This document shows positions 8,889-17,810 of a stretch of 64,000 nt of DNA, in pieces. This DNA comes from Acuticoccus sp. MNP-M23 (GTDB taxonomy: Bacteria; Pseudomonadota; Alphaproteobacteria; Rhizobiales; Amorphaceae): the NCBI RefSeq assembly GCF_031195445.1, contig NZ_CP133480.1:1350001-1414000 (forward strand), written 5' to 3'. The notes under the pieces are model-generated. The model did not search any database. It had not been told where the DNA came from and saw nothing but the letters and a program-made list of their open reading frames with translations. Positions within the stretch are counted from its first letter, which is position 1. Every line of letters begins with the position of its first letter. The position numbers and the translations under genes are program-made.

Positions 8889-9083
8889 ATGGGCACGACC
8901 CCCACCCCCGACGACACCGCCGCCGCTGCCAACGCGCTGATGGCGCACGCAGAGGCGCTGAGCGGCATCGCCATTCCGGCTGAAAACCAGGCCGCCGTTC
9001 TGGCGCATCTGGTGAACGGGCTGACCCTTGCCCGCCAGATCGGGCCCGGTGCCCACGAGGCCGCGCCGGTTTTCCGGCCGTGA
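8889..9083 (+). CDS. AtzG-like small subunit (DUF4089)
   Basis: The 64-residue protein resembles AtzG/HpxX (DUF4089), the small helical partner that forms a complex with the amidase AtzE in 1-carboxybiuret hydrolysis. It shows the helical pattern ANALMAHAEALSGIAIP and ENQAAVLAHLVNGLTLARQ. The start at 8889 was chosen because an AGGAG site lies 5 nt upstream and because the longer upstream reading is not family-like. Its stop overlaps the GTG start of the amidase gene (GTGA), which supports translational coupling of the two subunits. Confidence 0.82.
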   Translation: MGTTPTPDDTAAAANALMAHAEALSGIAIPAENQAAVLAHLVNGLTLARQIGPGAHEAAPVFRP

Positions 9084-10471
9084 GCGCGTCGACGGCACCC
9101 GCCGCCCATGAAATTGCCGCTGCCGTAAAAAGCGGCAAGACCACCGCAACCGCTGTCCTCGACGAGACGCTGGCACGCATCGAGGCCGGCAACGGCGCGC
9201 TCAACGCCTTCACCGCCGTCACCGCGGCGCGGGCGCGCAGCGAGGCCGCCGCCGTCGATGCGCAGGTTGCCGCCGGCGGCGACCCCGGCCCGCTGGCTGG
9301 CGTGCCCTTTGCGGTAAAGAACTTGTTCGACCTTGAGGGTGAGGTGACCCTCGCCGGCTCCATCATCAACCGCGACAATCCCCCGGCCAGCAGCGACGCC
9401 ACGCTGGTCAGCCGGCTCGTGGCAGCCGGCGCCGTGTGCCTCGGCGCACTCAACATGGGCGAATATGCGTACGACTTCACCGGCGAAAACACTCACGAAG
9501 GCCCGTCGCGCAACCCGCACGACCTGTCGCGCATGTCGGGCGGCTCGTCCGGCGGTTCGGGCAGCGCAGTCGGCGGCGAACTGGTCCCGCTGGCGCTGGG
9601 CTCCGACACCAACGGCTCCATCCGGGTCCCCAGCTCGTTCTGCGGCATCTTCGGCCTCAAACCCACCTATGGCCGCCTCCCCCGGACCGGGACCTTTCCC
9701 TTTGTCGACAGCCTCGACCATCTGGGCCCCATGGCCCGCTCCGCCGAAGACCTCGCCCTCGCCTTCAACGCCATGCTTGGCGGTGACGACGGCGATCCGG
9801 TCTGCAGCGACGCTGCCCCTGCCCCGCCAGAAGGCAAGCTGGACGAAGCTTCCCTTCGGGTCCGGCGTCTCGGCGGCTTTTTCCGCGGCCAGGGCGACGC
9901 TGCGGTGGACGACGCGGCCGACCGCATTGCCGCAGCGCTTGGCGCGGGCGACCCGCTCGAGCTGTCGGATGTTGCCGAGGCACGCGCCGCCGCGTTCATC
10001 ATCTCCAACATCGAGGGTGCGGCGCTCCACGAGGAGCGGCTGGCCACCCGCCCCGGCGACTTCGAGCCGATGGTGCGCGACAGGCTGATGGCCGGTCTGC
10101 TCCTGCCGGGCATCCATTATGTGCGTGCCCAGCGCGTGCGCCGCAATTTTGCCGCCCAGCTGGCCACCGTGTTTGCCGAAACGGACCTTCTGGTCGCCCC
10201 GGCAACGCCGTTCACCGCGCCCGCCATCGGCCAGCAGATCGGCACCATCAATGGCGAGGAGGTTCTCCTTCGCCCTAATATCGGCATCTACACGCAGCCC
10301 ATCTCCTTCATCGGCCTGCCCGTGGTGGTGGTGCCGGCGGGGCTGATCGACGGCATGCCCATCGGCGTCCAGCTGATCGCAGCCCCCTGGCGCGAGGACA
10401 TCGCGCTGGCCGCCGCCCGCCGCCTGGAGCGCGATGGCGTTGCAGCCGTCCCCGCCCCCGCCCTTCGCTGA
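9080..10471 (+). CDS. AtzE-like amidohydrolase (amidase signature family)
   Basis: The 463-residue enzyme starts with GTG at 9080. It carries the amidase-signature Ser-cisSer-Lys triad: K80 in PFAVKN, Ser about 156 in SGGSSGGSGS, and the nucleophile S180 in TNGSIRVPS. Together with the AtzG-like subunit it should hydrolyse a small ureide or amide such as 1-carboxybiuret or oxalurate-related compounds; the exact substrate is not shown by sequence. It is followed by an AtzH/HpxZ-like protein, the order known from cyanuric-acid and oxalurate degradation clusters. Confidence 0.82.
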   Translation: MSASTAPAAHEIAAAVKSGKTTATAVLDETLARIEAGNGALNAFTAVTAARARSEAAAVDAQVAAGGDPGPLAGVPFAVKNLFDLEGEVTLAGSIINRDNPPASSDATLVSRLVAAGAVCLGALNMGEYAYDFTGENTHEGPSRNPHDLSRMSGGSSGGSGSAVGGELVPLALGSDTNGSIRVPSSFCGIFGLKPTYGRLPRTGTFPFVDSLDHLGPMARSAEDLALAFNAMLGGDDGDPVCSDAAPAPPEGKLDEASLRVRRLGGFFRGQGDAAVDDAADRIAAALGAGDPLELSDVAEARAAAFIISNIEGAALHEERLATRPGDFEPMVRDRLMAGLLLPGIHYVRAQRVRRNFAAQLATVFAETDLLVAPATPFTAPAIGQQIGTINGEEVLLRPNIGIYTQPISFIGLPVVVVPAGLIDGMPIGVQLIAAPWREDIALAAARRLERDGVAAVPAPALR

Positions 10472-10495
10472 CCTCTCAACCGGAACGACCCGCAC

Positions 10496-10891
10496 ATGCC
10501 TGAAATCAACCGCCCCGCCGTACTCGCCGAGGTAACTGCCGCGTTCGAACGCTACGAGACCGCGCTGGTCACCAACGACGTCGCGGTGCTGGACGAGCTG
10601 TTTCACGACGCGCCCACCACCATCCGCTACGGCGGCGGCGAGAACCTTTATGGCTATGACGAGATCAAGGCCTTTCGCGCCGGTCGCCCTGCGACCAACC
10701 TGGCCCGCACCCTGTCGCGCACCGTCATCACCACCTTCGGCGACGAGTTCGCCACCGCAATGACCCTGTTCGAGCGGGAGGACCCCGCAAAGATCGGCCG
10801 CCAGAGCCAGACCTGGGTGAAGACCGCCGACGGGTGGCGCGTTGTCGCCGCGCATGTGAGCGTTATTGCACGGCCCGCCGATCCGGCTTGA
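10496..10891 (+). CDS. AtzH/HpxZ-like protein (DUF3225, NTF2-like fold)
   Basis: The 131-residue protein belongs to the SnoaL/NTF2-like DUF3225 group, as shown by [20 protein letters not shown] and the C-terminal [19 protein letters not shown]. Homologues are HpxZ of oxalurate breakdown and AtzH, whose reported role is amide hydrolysis in cyanuric-acid catabolism. It lies 24 nt after the AtzE-like gene. The conserved pairing with AtzG/AtzE supports a shared ureide pathway. Confidence 0.82.
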   Translation: MPEINRPAVLAEVTAAFERYETALVTNDVAVLDELFHDAPTTIRYGGGENLYGYDEIKAFRAGRPATNLARTLSRTVITTFGDEFATAMTLFEREDPAKIGRQSQTWVKTADGWRVVAAHVSVIARPADPA

Positions 10892-10942
10892 TCCGCCAGC
10901 ACGGGGACGGCAGTGTTTGCCGCCCCCTTCAGGAGAAGACAT

Positions 10943-11392
10943 ATGCTGAGCGATACCGACCGAGAGATGCTGCGCCTTGCCTATGAGGAGGCGAAGGCGG
11001 GGTTTGACGAGGGCGGCTGCCCCATCGGCTCGGTGCTTGCCCGCGGCGGCGAGGTTGTGGCGCAGGGCCGCAACCAGCGCGTTCAGGGCGGCGACCCCAT
11101 CGCCCACGGCGAGATGGACGCGCTGCGAAAGGCCGGCCGGCAGAAGACCTACCGTGACACCACGCTCTACACCTCGCTCAGCCCCTGCATGATGTGCTCG
11201 GGCACCATCGTGCAGTTCGGCGTTCCGCGCGTTGTCATCGGCGAAAACGTCAACTTCGGCGGCAACGAGGATTTTCTGCGCGAACGCGGCGTCGAGGTGG
11301 TCCTCGCAGACGATCCCGACTGTATCGCGCTGATGAAGCGCTTCATCGAGGAAAAGCCGGAACTCTGGTCAGAAGACATCGCGGAAGACTGA
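10943..11392 (+). CDS. Cytosine/nucleoside deaminase, yeast Fcy1-like
   Basis: The 149-residue zinc deaminase starts at 10943, where AGGAG lies 7 nt upstream; an earlier in-frame ATG at 10913 lacks a site. It has the HAE-type motif HGE (H55, E57) and PCMMC (C82, C85), which bind the catalytic zinc. Its C-terminal FIEEKPELWSEDIAED closely resembles the end of yeast cytosine deaminase, so deamination of cytosine or a related amino-heterocycle to the keto form is likely. Being last in the ureide operon, it may remove an exocyclic amino group before ring opening. Confidence 0.85.
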   Translation: MLSDTDREMLRLAYEEAKAGFDEGGCPIGSVLARGGEVVAQGRNQRVQGGDPIAHGEMDALRKAGRQKTYRDTTLYTSLSPCMMCSGTIVQFGVPRVVIGENVNFGGNEDFLRERGVEVVLADDPDCIALMKRFIEEKPELWSEDIAED

Positions 11393-11400
11393 CGGTCGGT

Positions 11401-11503
11401 CTTCCCTGTTCCGGCGGAAGTCCGGTGTTCCGGACTTCCGATTCGTCTGGGTCAGATCGCGCCAGAGCGCTTTGACGCGCCGACCGCTCCCCAACGCGCT
11501 CTG
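11401..11503. repeat. Dispersed intergenic repeat, copy 1
   Basis: The element lies between two convergent genes. A leader at 11401-11420 (CTTCCCTGTTCCGGCGGAAG) runs into a perfect hairpin with 11-bp arms at 11415-11425 and 11430-11440 and a TGTT loop. Downstream, AGAGCGC (11464-11470) and TTGACGCGCCGACCGCTCC (11472-11490) recur in copy 2 at 61.4 kb. A further inverted pair CAGAGCGC/GCGCTCTG spans 11463-11503. The hairpin has no T-run, so simple rho-independent termination is not the obvious role. Confidence 0.55.
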
Positions 11504-11518
11504 CGGGATCCTTGAAGC

Positions 11519-12976
11519 TCAGTCGATCAGCTTCACCCCGAAGGCGGCCGGATCAAGTTCCGGGAACGGCCGGTTCGTATAGCCTGTGAAGTCGAACGGC
11601 TGGCGGGCGATGAACTTGCCGTCGCCCGGTTCGGCGTGGAGCTCGCCGCCCGACAGCGCGACCTTTCCGCGGGTGATGACGGTGGTCGGCCAGCCGGTGA
11701 TCTCCATCCCCTCGAACGGGGTGTAGTCCATCGCATCGTGCATGTCGGCGGCGGTCACGGTGCGGGTTTCTTCGGGGTCCCAGATCGCGATATCGGCGTC
11801 GGCGCCGACCGCGATTGTGCCCTTTTGCGGATGCATCCCGAACAGTTTGGCTGCGTTGGTCGCCGTCAGCGCCACAAAATCATTCAGCGACAGGCGGCCC
11901 TTGCGCACCCCTTCGGACATCAGGAGCGGCACGCGCATGGCAATGCCGGGCATCCCGTTGGCGATACGGTTGAATGGCGGGTTGGGGCCTGCCGAGAGTT
12001 TGCCCGATTCGTCGAAACGGTAGGGCGCATGGTCGGACGACCAGAGATGGAAGGTGCCGGCCTGGAGGTGGCGCCATAGGTCTTCTTGCGTCTTCACGTC
12101 CCGCAGCGGCGGGGAGCAGCAGAATTTCGCGCCCTCGGCGCCCGGCTTGTCGAGGTCGTCCCGCGTCAGGAACAGATATTGCGGGCAGGTCTCGCCGAAG
12201 ATCGGGTGGCCGGCGCGGCGGGCATCCGCCACGAGGTTGGCGCCCTCCTCGGTGGAGACGTGGACGATCAGAAGCGGCGCACCCACGAAATTGGCGAGCG
12301 TGATGGCGCGGTTGATAGCTTCCGCTTCCGCCGCCGCAGGGTGGCTCACCGCATGGTATTTCGGCGCGGTGTGGCCGGTCTCGACAAGGCGCTTCACCAT
12401 CCACTTGATGAGCGCGTTGTTTTCGGCGTGGACCATCGTCAGCGCGCCGTGCTCGCGGGCGGTGACGAGGATGTCCAGCATCGCCTCGTCTGGCACGATC
12501 ATCTTGTCGTAGGTCAGGAAGACCTTGAAGCTGGTGATCCCGCCCGCAAACGCTTCCGGCAGCTCCTTCTTGAGGATCTCTTCGGTGGGGTCCGTCACGA
12601 TCAGGTGGAACGAGTAGTCGATCACCGATTTTTCCGCCCGCTCGTGGTAGAGCGCCAGCGTATCGGTGACCGACTGGCCACGGTGCTGCGCGGCGAACGG
12701 CACGAACGAGGTGTTGCCGCCGTAAAGCGCGGAGATCGACCCTGTGCGGTAGTCGTCCGCCGTCATCGCGCCGGTGGCCGATTCCTGCTCGATGTGGGCG
12801 TGGGTCTCGATGGCGCCCGGCAGCACCAGCTTGGCCGTCGCGTCGATGGTTTCGGCGCCGCCGTCCAGCGCGGCGGCAATGGCCGCGATCTTGCCGTCCC
12901 TGATGCCGACATCGGCGGCAAAGGTGTCGGACGCGGTGGCGACAAGGCCGCCCTTGATGACGAGATCATAGCTCAT
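11519..12976 (-). CDS. D-hydantoinase / dihydropyrimidinase
   Basis: The 485-residue amidohydrolase opens the ring of hydantoins or dihydropyrimidines to N-carbamoyl amino acids. It shows metal-binding THAH (H59, H61), the carbamylated lysine K151 in SFKVFLTY, MVHAEN, LIVHVSTEEG and the catalytic Asp in SSDHAPY. The start at 12976 (MSYDLVIKGG) overlaps the DapA-like gene stop by ATGA; a long upstream open frame is not part of the family. The operon also encodes N-carbamoyl-D-amino-acid hydrolase, so hydantoinase in D-selective hydantoin use is the better reading than reductive pyrimidine breakdown, which would pair with beta-ureidopropionase and PydA-type reductases. Confidence 0.9.
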   Translation of the reverse strand: MSYDLVIKGGLVATASDTFAADVGIRDGKIAAIAAALDGGAETIDATAKLVLPGAIETHAHIEQESATGAMTADDYRTGSISALYGGNTSFVPFAAQHRGQSVTDTLALYHERAEKSVIDYSFHLIVTDPTEEILKKELPEAFAGGITSFKVFLTYDKMIVPDEAMLDILVTAREHGALTMVHAENNALIKWMVKRLVETGHTAPKYHAVSHPAAAEAEAINRAITLANFVGAPLLIVHVSTEEGANLVADARRAGHPIFGETCPQYLFLTRDDLDKPGAEGAKFCCSPPLRDVKTQEDLWRHLQAGTFHLWSSDHAPYRFDESGKLSAGPNPPFNRIANGMPGIAMRVPLLMSEGVRKGRLSLNDFVALTATNAAKLFGMHPQKGTIAVGADADIAIWDPEETRTVTAADMHDAMDYTPFEGMEITGWPTTVITRGKVALSGGELHAEPGDGKFIARQPFDFTGYTNRPFPELDPAAFGVKLID

Positions 12977-13920
12977 GCCACAAGCTCCGGTGCGACGACG
13001 GCGAGGCGCTTTTCGAGCCGGTCCATCAGACGGGTGAGTTCGGCGTGGCCGGTGGCGTCCAGCTTGGGGCCGGGGGCGCGCGTCGCCGCCGATGCAATCA
13101 CGCCGCGCCGCCGCAGGATTTCCTTTCGAACCGCAAGGCCGAAGCCCGGCTGCTGCTCGTGGCGCACCAGCGGCAGGTAGGCGTCGAACAGGTCTTCGGC
13201 GCCATCCACGTCGCCGGCCTTGTGGCGGCGGACGACTTCGACCAGCATTTCGGGATAGGCAAAGCCGGTCATCGCGCCATCGGCGCCGCGCGCGAGCTCC
13301 TGCGGCAAGTAGAGGCCGCCATTGCCGCACAGGATCGAAACGCGCTTCACGCCGCGCTTCTCGGACACGGCGCGCACATCCGAAAGCTTGGCAAGACCCG
13401 GCCAGTCCTCGTGCTTCAGCATCACCACCGAAGGCACGTTGGCGACGAGGTTGGCGAACCCGCCGGCCGAAATCGGCATCTGTGTCGTCAGCGGAAAATC
13501 CTGGAACACCAGCGGCACGTCGGGCAGGCGCCTGGCGATGGCCTGGAACGCGCCAACAACGCCGGACTCGGTCTTGTGGCCGGCATTGGGCGCCACCATC
13601 ACGCCGGCTGCCCCCCTGGAGATCGCGGTTTCCGCGAGATTCACGAGGTTGTCGAGCCCCGGATTGGAGACGCCGACGACAACGGGCACGCGGCCAGAGA
13701 CCGTGTCCATCACCCGGCCGATGACGGCCGTCGCTTCCTCCGACGTCAGCTTGGGCGCCTCGCCCATCATGCCGAGGATGGTGATGCCGGAGACGCCCTT
13801 GCCGATGTAGAATTCGGTGAGCTTTTCGAGGCTGGCGTGGTCGACCGCACCGGAATCCTCAAATGGCGTCGCGGAGATGATGTAGACGCCCGTTGCGTCC
13901 TCGGTCAGGCGGTGGCTCAC
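12973..13920 (-). CDS. DapA-family (dihydrodipicolinate synthase-like) aldolase
   Basis: The 315-residue TIM-barrel enzyme starts with GTG at 13920, overlapping the flavin reductase stop (GTGA). It keeps the Schiff-base lysine K169 in VVMLKHED and a GMMGE loop for carboxylate binding. The usual catalytic tyrosine of the LYNxP motif is replaced: the sequence reads VFQDFP with Gln140 at that position. True DapA activity is therefore unlikely; retro-aldol or dehydratase chemistry on another keto acid is possible. Its place between hydantoinase and flavin reductase is unusual. Confidence 0.83.
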   Translation of the reverse strand: MSHRLTEDATGVYIISATPFEDSGAVDHASLEKLTEFYIGKGVSGITILGMMGEAPKLTSEEATAVIGRVMDTVSGRVPVVVGVSNPGLDNLVNLAETAISRGAAGVMVAPNAGHKTESGVVGAFQAIARRLPDVPLVFQDFPLTTQMPISAGGFANLVANVPSVVMLKHEDWPGLAKLSDVRAVSEKRGVKRVSILCGNGGLYLPQELARGADGAMTGFAYPEMLVEVVRRHKAGDVDGAEDLFDAYLPLVRHEQQPGFGLAVRKEILRRRGVIASAATRAPGPKLDATGHAELTRLMDRLEKRLAVVAPELVA

Positions 13921-14570
13921 TTTGGCTCCTCGGCGTTTGCTGCGGCTGTGGGGGCAAGATCGCGCCAGTCGGGCACCGGCTTTTCGTAGGGCTCGTGCAG
14001 CTTGGCGTAGCCTTGCGCAAACAGGCGGGCGACCGGGTCGTAATGCGGCACCGTCATCCGCTTGGTGGTCTCGTCAAAAAGGCCCGGCCGGGCATGGAGC
14101 GCGCGCACTTCGCCGATGATGAGGTGGCGATAGTCGCCCACCGGCTTGTCCTCGAACAGGCTGCATTCCAGCGAGATCGGCGCGTCGGCCAGCCGGGGCA
14201 CCGCGACCACCGTGCCGGGCGCCGTCGCAAGGCCGAGAGCGTCCGGTTCGCCGACGCCTGCGGGGAACAACGCGGCCGTGTTCACCATCGCGTCCACCAG
14301 CGCGGTGTCGGCAAGGTTGACCACAAACGCCCCGGCCGACTGGATGTTGGTCAGGCTGTCCTTCGGCCCGCCGTCCGCCTTCTTGTCGATGCCGATGATC
14401 ACCAGCGCAGGCTCATCGGAAAAGACGTTGAAGAAGGAGTAGGGCGCAGCGTTCACCACGCCGTCCGGCCCAACCGACGTGATCCACGCCACCGGCCGCG
14501 GGATCACCGCAGCGCACAGCATCTTGTAACGCTCGGCGCGGGTGAGGTCGTCAAAGTGAAAGGCGGTCAT
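13917..14570 (-). CDS. Flavin reductase-like FMN-binding protein (DIM6/NTAB family)
   Basis: The 217-residue protein has the split-barrel flavin-binding fold, with RPVAWITSVGPDG and APYSFFNVFSDEP near residues 24-50 and DKPVGDYRHLIIGEV near residue 155. Members reduce FMN with NAD(P)H, often for a separate monooxygenase, or act as flavin-dependent oxidoreductases. The start at 14570 overlaps the carbamoylase stop (ATGA). No monooxygenase is encoded in this operon, so its partner is unknown. Confidence 0.85.
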   Translation of the reverse strand: MTAFHFDDLTRAERYKMLCAAVIPRPVAWITSVGPDGVVNAAPYSFFNVFSDEPALVIIGIDKKADGGPKDSLTNIQSAGAFVVNLADTALVDAMVNTAALFPAGVGEPDALGLATAPGTVVAVPRLADAPISLECSLFEDKPVGDYRHLIIGEVRALHARPGLFDETTKRMTVPHYDPVARLFAQGYAKLHEPYEKPVPDWRDLAPTAAANAEEPK

Positions 14571-15496
14571 TCGGCGGGTTCTTCGGCGCCGGTGCGCTCG
14601 GTGATGAGGCCGTAGTGCTCGATCCGGCGGTGGCGCGCAAAGTCGAAGATGGTGGACTTGCCGAACTTCGTCTCGTCGAGGTCGCAGGTGTGGACCAGCA
14701 CCCCGTCGTCCTCGCCGGGCAGCTCGCCGACAATGTGGCCGTTGGGGTCGACAATCAGCGTGCCGCCCATCAGGTGGTGGTCGTCCTCGCTGCCGGCCTT
14801 GGCCACGGCCACCACCCAGGTGGCGTTCTGGTAGGCGCCGGCCTGGAGCGACAGGCGGTGATGAAACAGCCGCTGCTCGATGCCCTCGCCGCCCTTCTCC
14901 GAGTTCACCGACGGCGTGTTGAAGCCGAGCGTCACCATCTCGACATTCTGAAGGCCCATCACGCGGAAGGTTTCGGGCCACCGGCGGTCATTGCAGATGC
15001 ACATGCCGAAGATGCCGCCCAGCGTCCGGTAGACCGGAAAGCCGAGGTCGCCCGGCTCGAAATAGCGCTTTTCCAGGTGCTGAAAGGCGCGGTTGTCATC
15101 CCACTCCGAATGGCCGGGCAGGTGCACCTTGCGGTATTTGCCGGCAATGTTGCCTTCCTTGTCGACGAAGATCGACGTGTTGAAGTAGTGCCCGTCCGGC
15201 GTCTTTTCGGCAAAGCCGAAGGTGATGGCGCAGCCGTGCTTCCTGGCGGCGTCGAACAGCGGCTGGACGGCAGCGTTCGGCATCTCCTTTTCGAACCACG
15301 AGTCGATCTCGGCGCTGTCGGTCATGTACCAGCGGGGGAAGAACGTGGTCAGCGCCAGCTCGGGGAAGACGACCAGATCGGCGCCCTTCGAGGCGGCTTC
15401 GTCCAGCAGCGTGATCATCCGCGCGACGACGTTCTGGCGACCTTCAGCCTTCTGGATCGGACCGAGCTGTGCGGCGCCGACGGTGATATTTCTCAT
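14567..15496 (-). CDS. N-carbamoyl-D-amino acid hydrolase (D-carbamoylase)
   Basis: The 309-residue nitrilase-superfamily enzyme releases D-amino acid, CO2 and ammonia from N-carbamoyl-D-amino acids. The catalytic triad is visible as E46 (VFPELAL), K123 (YRKVHLPG) and C168 (CICNDRRWPE). The segment HHRLSLQAGAYQNATW matches the Agrobacterium D-carbamoylase pattern, which separates it from beta-ureidopropionase. It lies downstream of the ABC permeases across a 142-nt gap and is followed by three genes with overlapping junctions, including hydantoinase. Confidence 0.88.
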   Translation of the reverse strand: MRNITVGAAQLGPIQKAEGRQNVVARMITLLDEAASKGADLVVFPELALTTFFPRWYMTDSAEIDSWFEKEMPNAAVQPLFDAARKHGCAITFGFAEKTPDGHYFNTSIFVDKEGNIAGKYRKVHLPGHSEWDDNRAFQHLEKRYFEPGDLGFPVYRTLGGIFGMCICNDRRWPETFRVMGLQNVEMVTLGFNTPSVNSEKGGEGIEQRLFHHRLSLQAGAYQNATWVVAVAKAGSEDDHHLMGGTLIVDPNGHIVGELPGEDDGVLVHTCDLDETKFGKSTIFDFARHRRIEHYGLITERTGAEEPAE

Positions 15497-15638
15497 GCTC
15501 TACGTCCCATGGGTCGCGCGCCGGGGTGTGCCGGCACGGGTTGCGCGCGGCGTGCACGAATGCGGCCGCGCGGCGTTGGTGTTGGTTTATTACAAGCCGG
15601 CCGCGCGTTGCAAAAACTTCCCGCGCGAACCGTGTGCC

Positions 15639-16301
15639 TCAGGCAAGGCGGCGCTCCATCCGGCTGACAAGACGCACGAACGGCCACAGGAGCAGAAGGT
15701 AGATCAGCGCCGCTGCCACAATGGGCGAGGCGTTGAAGGTGACCGAGCGCGCCATGTTGGCCTGGTACAAAAGCTCCGCCAGCGACACGACGGAGGCAAG
15801 CGACGTCAGCTTGACCACCTCCACCGTGTTGGAAATGAGGTCGGGCAGCACGTTCCGGATCGCCTGCGGCAGAACGACGTGGAGCATCGTCTGCGTGTGG
15901 CTGAGCCCGGTGGAGCGCGCCGCTTCGAATTGCCCCCGCCCGATGGACTGGATGCCCGCCCGGTAGATCTCGCCATAATACGCCGAGTTGTTGAGGAGAA
16001 AGCCGATCGCCACCGCCTGCAACGGCGACGGCCGGATGCCGGCGAAGGGCAGCCCGGAATAGACGAAGATCAGCAGCACCAGCGGCGGGATGGCGCGGAA
16101 GAAGTCCACGTAGGCGATGGTCGGCCAGCGGATCCACGGGTTGGCGGACATCGACATCAGCGCCGCACAGATGCCCGAGACGAGGCCGAGCGGAATGACG
16201 ATGACGCAGATCAACGCCGTCATGCCGAGGCCGGACAGAAGCATCGGCCAGGCGGCCTTCATGATCTCGAAGTTGAAGAATTGCTGGATGAGGTCGTGCA
16301 T
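15639..16301 (-). CDS. Polar amino-acid-type ABC transporter permease 2
   Basis: The 220-residue inner-membrane protein is a HisM/GlnP-type permease with the family loop RSTGLSHTQTMLHVVLPQAIRNVLP near residues 128-152 and about five membrane helices. Its start at 16301 overlaps the first permease stop by 1 nt. Together with the paired permease, ATPase and binding protein it forms a complete importer, probably for the amino acid, hydantoin or ureide used by the downstream enzymes. Confidence 0.92.
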   Translation of the reverse strand: MHDLIQQFFNFEIMKAAWPMLLSGLGMTALICVIVIPLGLVSGICAALMSMSANPWIRWPTIAYVDFFRAIPPLVLLIFVYSGLPFAGIRPSPLQAVAIGFLLNNSAYYGEIYRAGIQSIGRGQFEAARSTGLSHTQTMLHVVLPQAIRNVLPDLISNTVEVVKLTSLASVVSLAELLYQANMARSVTFNASPIVAAALIYLLLLWPFVRLVSRMERRLA

Positions 16302-16998
16302 CAGGCGCGTTTCCAGCGAAAGCGGGTTTCAAGCCAGCGCGAGAAGATCACGAGCGGCAGGAACAGGATGACATAGGCAATGGCCGCCATCATCAAAGGC
16401 GAGGCGTTGCCGGAGAAGGACTGGGCGGTGGTCGCCTCGCCCAGAATGTCGGCAAGGCCGATCACCATGCCGAGCGCGGTGGACTTGGTGATGGCGATGG
16501 CCCGGTTGGTCAGCGGCGGGACCGTCATCCGCACCGCCTGCGGCATGATCACGGAGAACAGCGTCTGCGTGAAATTCAGCCCCGTGGAGCGGGCGGCCTG
16601 CCACTGGCCCCGGTCCACCGAGGTGAGGCCGGCCCAGAAGATTTCCTCCGCAAAGGCGCCGAGGGTGAGCGCCAGCACGATCCAGATCACCAGAAACGCC
16701 GACAGCGAGATGCCGACATTGGGCAGACCGAAATAGAACAGAAGGATCAGCACCAGCGGCGGCAGGGAGCGGAACATGTCCGCAAACAGGATGATCAGCG
16801 CGTTGACGGCGCGGATCTTGTAGGCGCGCAGACAGGCCAGCGCGAGGCCGAGAACGATGCCCGTCACCACCACCAGAACCGCAAGTTCCAGCGTGACGAC
16901 CATCCCCTCCAGAATTTTCGGCAGATAGCGTTCGGTGACGACGGGGTTGAAGAAGGTGTCGACGAAACGCTCGTAACCCGACATGGGGGCCGTTTCCA

Positions 16999-16999
<1 letters not shown>
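16301..16999 (-). CDS. Polar amino-acid-type ABC transporter permease 1
   Basis: The 232-residue HisQ/GlnP-type permease carries the loop RSTGLNFTQTLFSVIMPQAVRMTVPP near residues 139-164 that docks to the ATPase. It starts at 16999, overlapping the ATPase stop by 1 nt; MSGYERF at residue 6 is another possible start. Two different permease genes suggest a heterodimeric channel. Confidence 0.92.
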
Positions 17000-17799
<800 letters not shown>

Positions 17800-17810
17800 G
17801 GCTTGCTCGC

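Noticed and set aside
11519-13330. A 603-codon reading for hydantoinase starting at 13330
   Set aside because: The first 118 codons overlap the DapA-like gene in another frame; MSYDLVIKGG at 12976 is the family N-terminus with an ATGA overlap.
15497-15638. A promoter or attenuator in the 142-nt gap between the importer permease and D-carbamoylase genes
   Set aside because: The gap has GC-rich direct repeats (CGGCCGCGCG twice) and a short palindrome GTGCCGGCAC, but no convincing promoter boxes or terminator.
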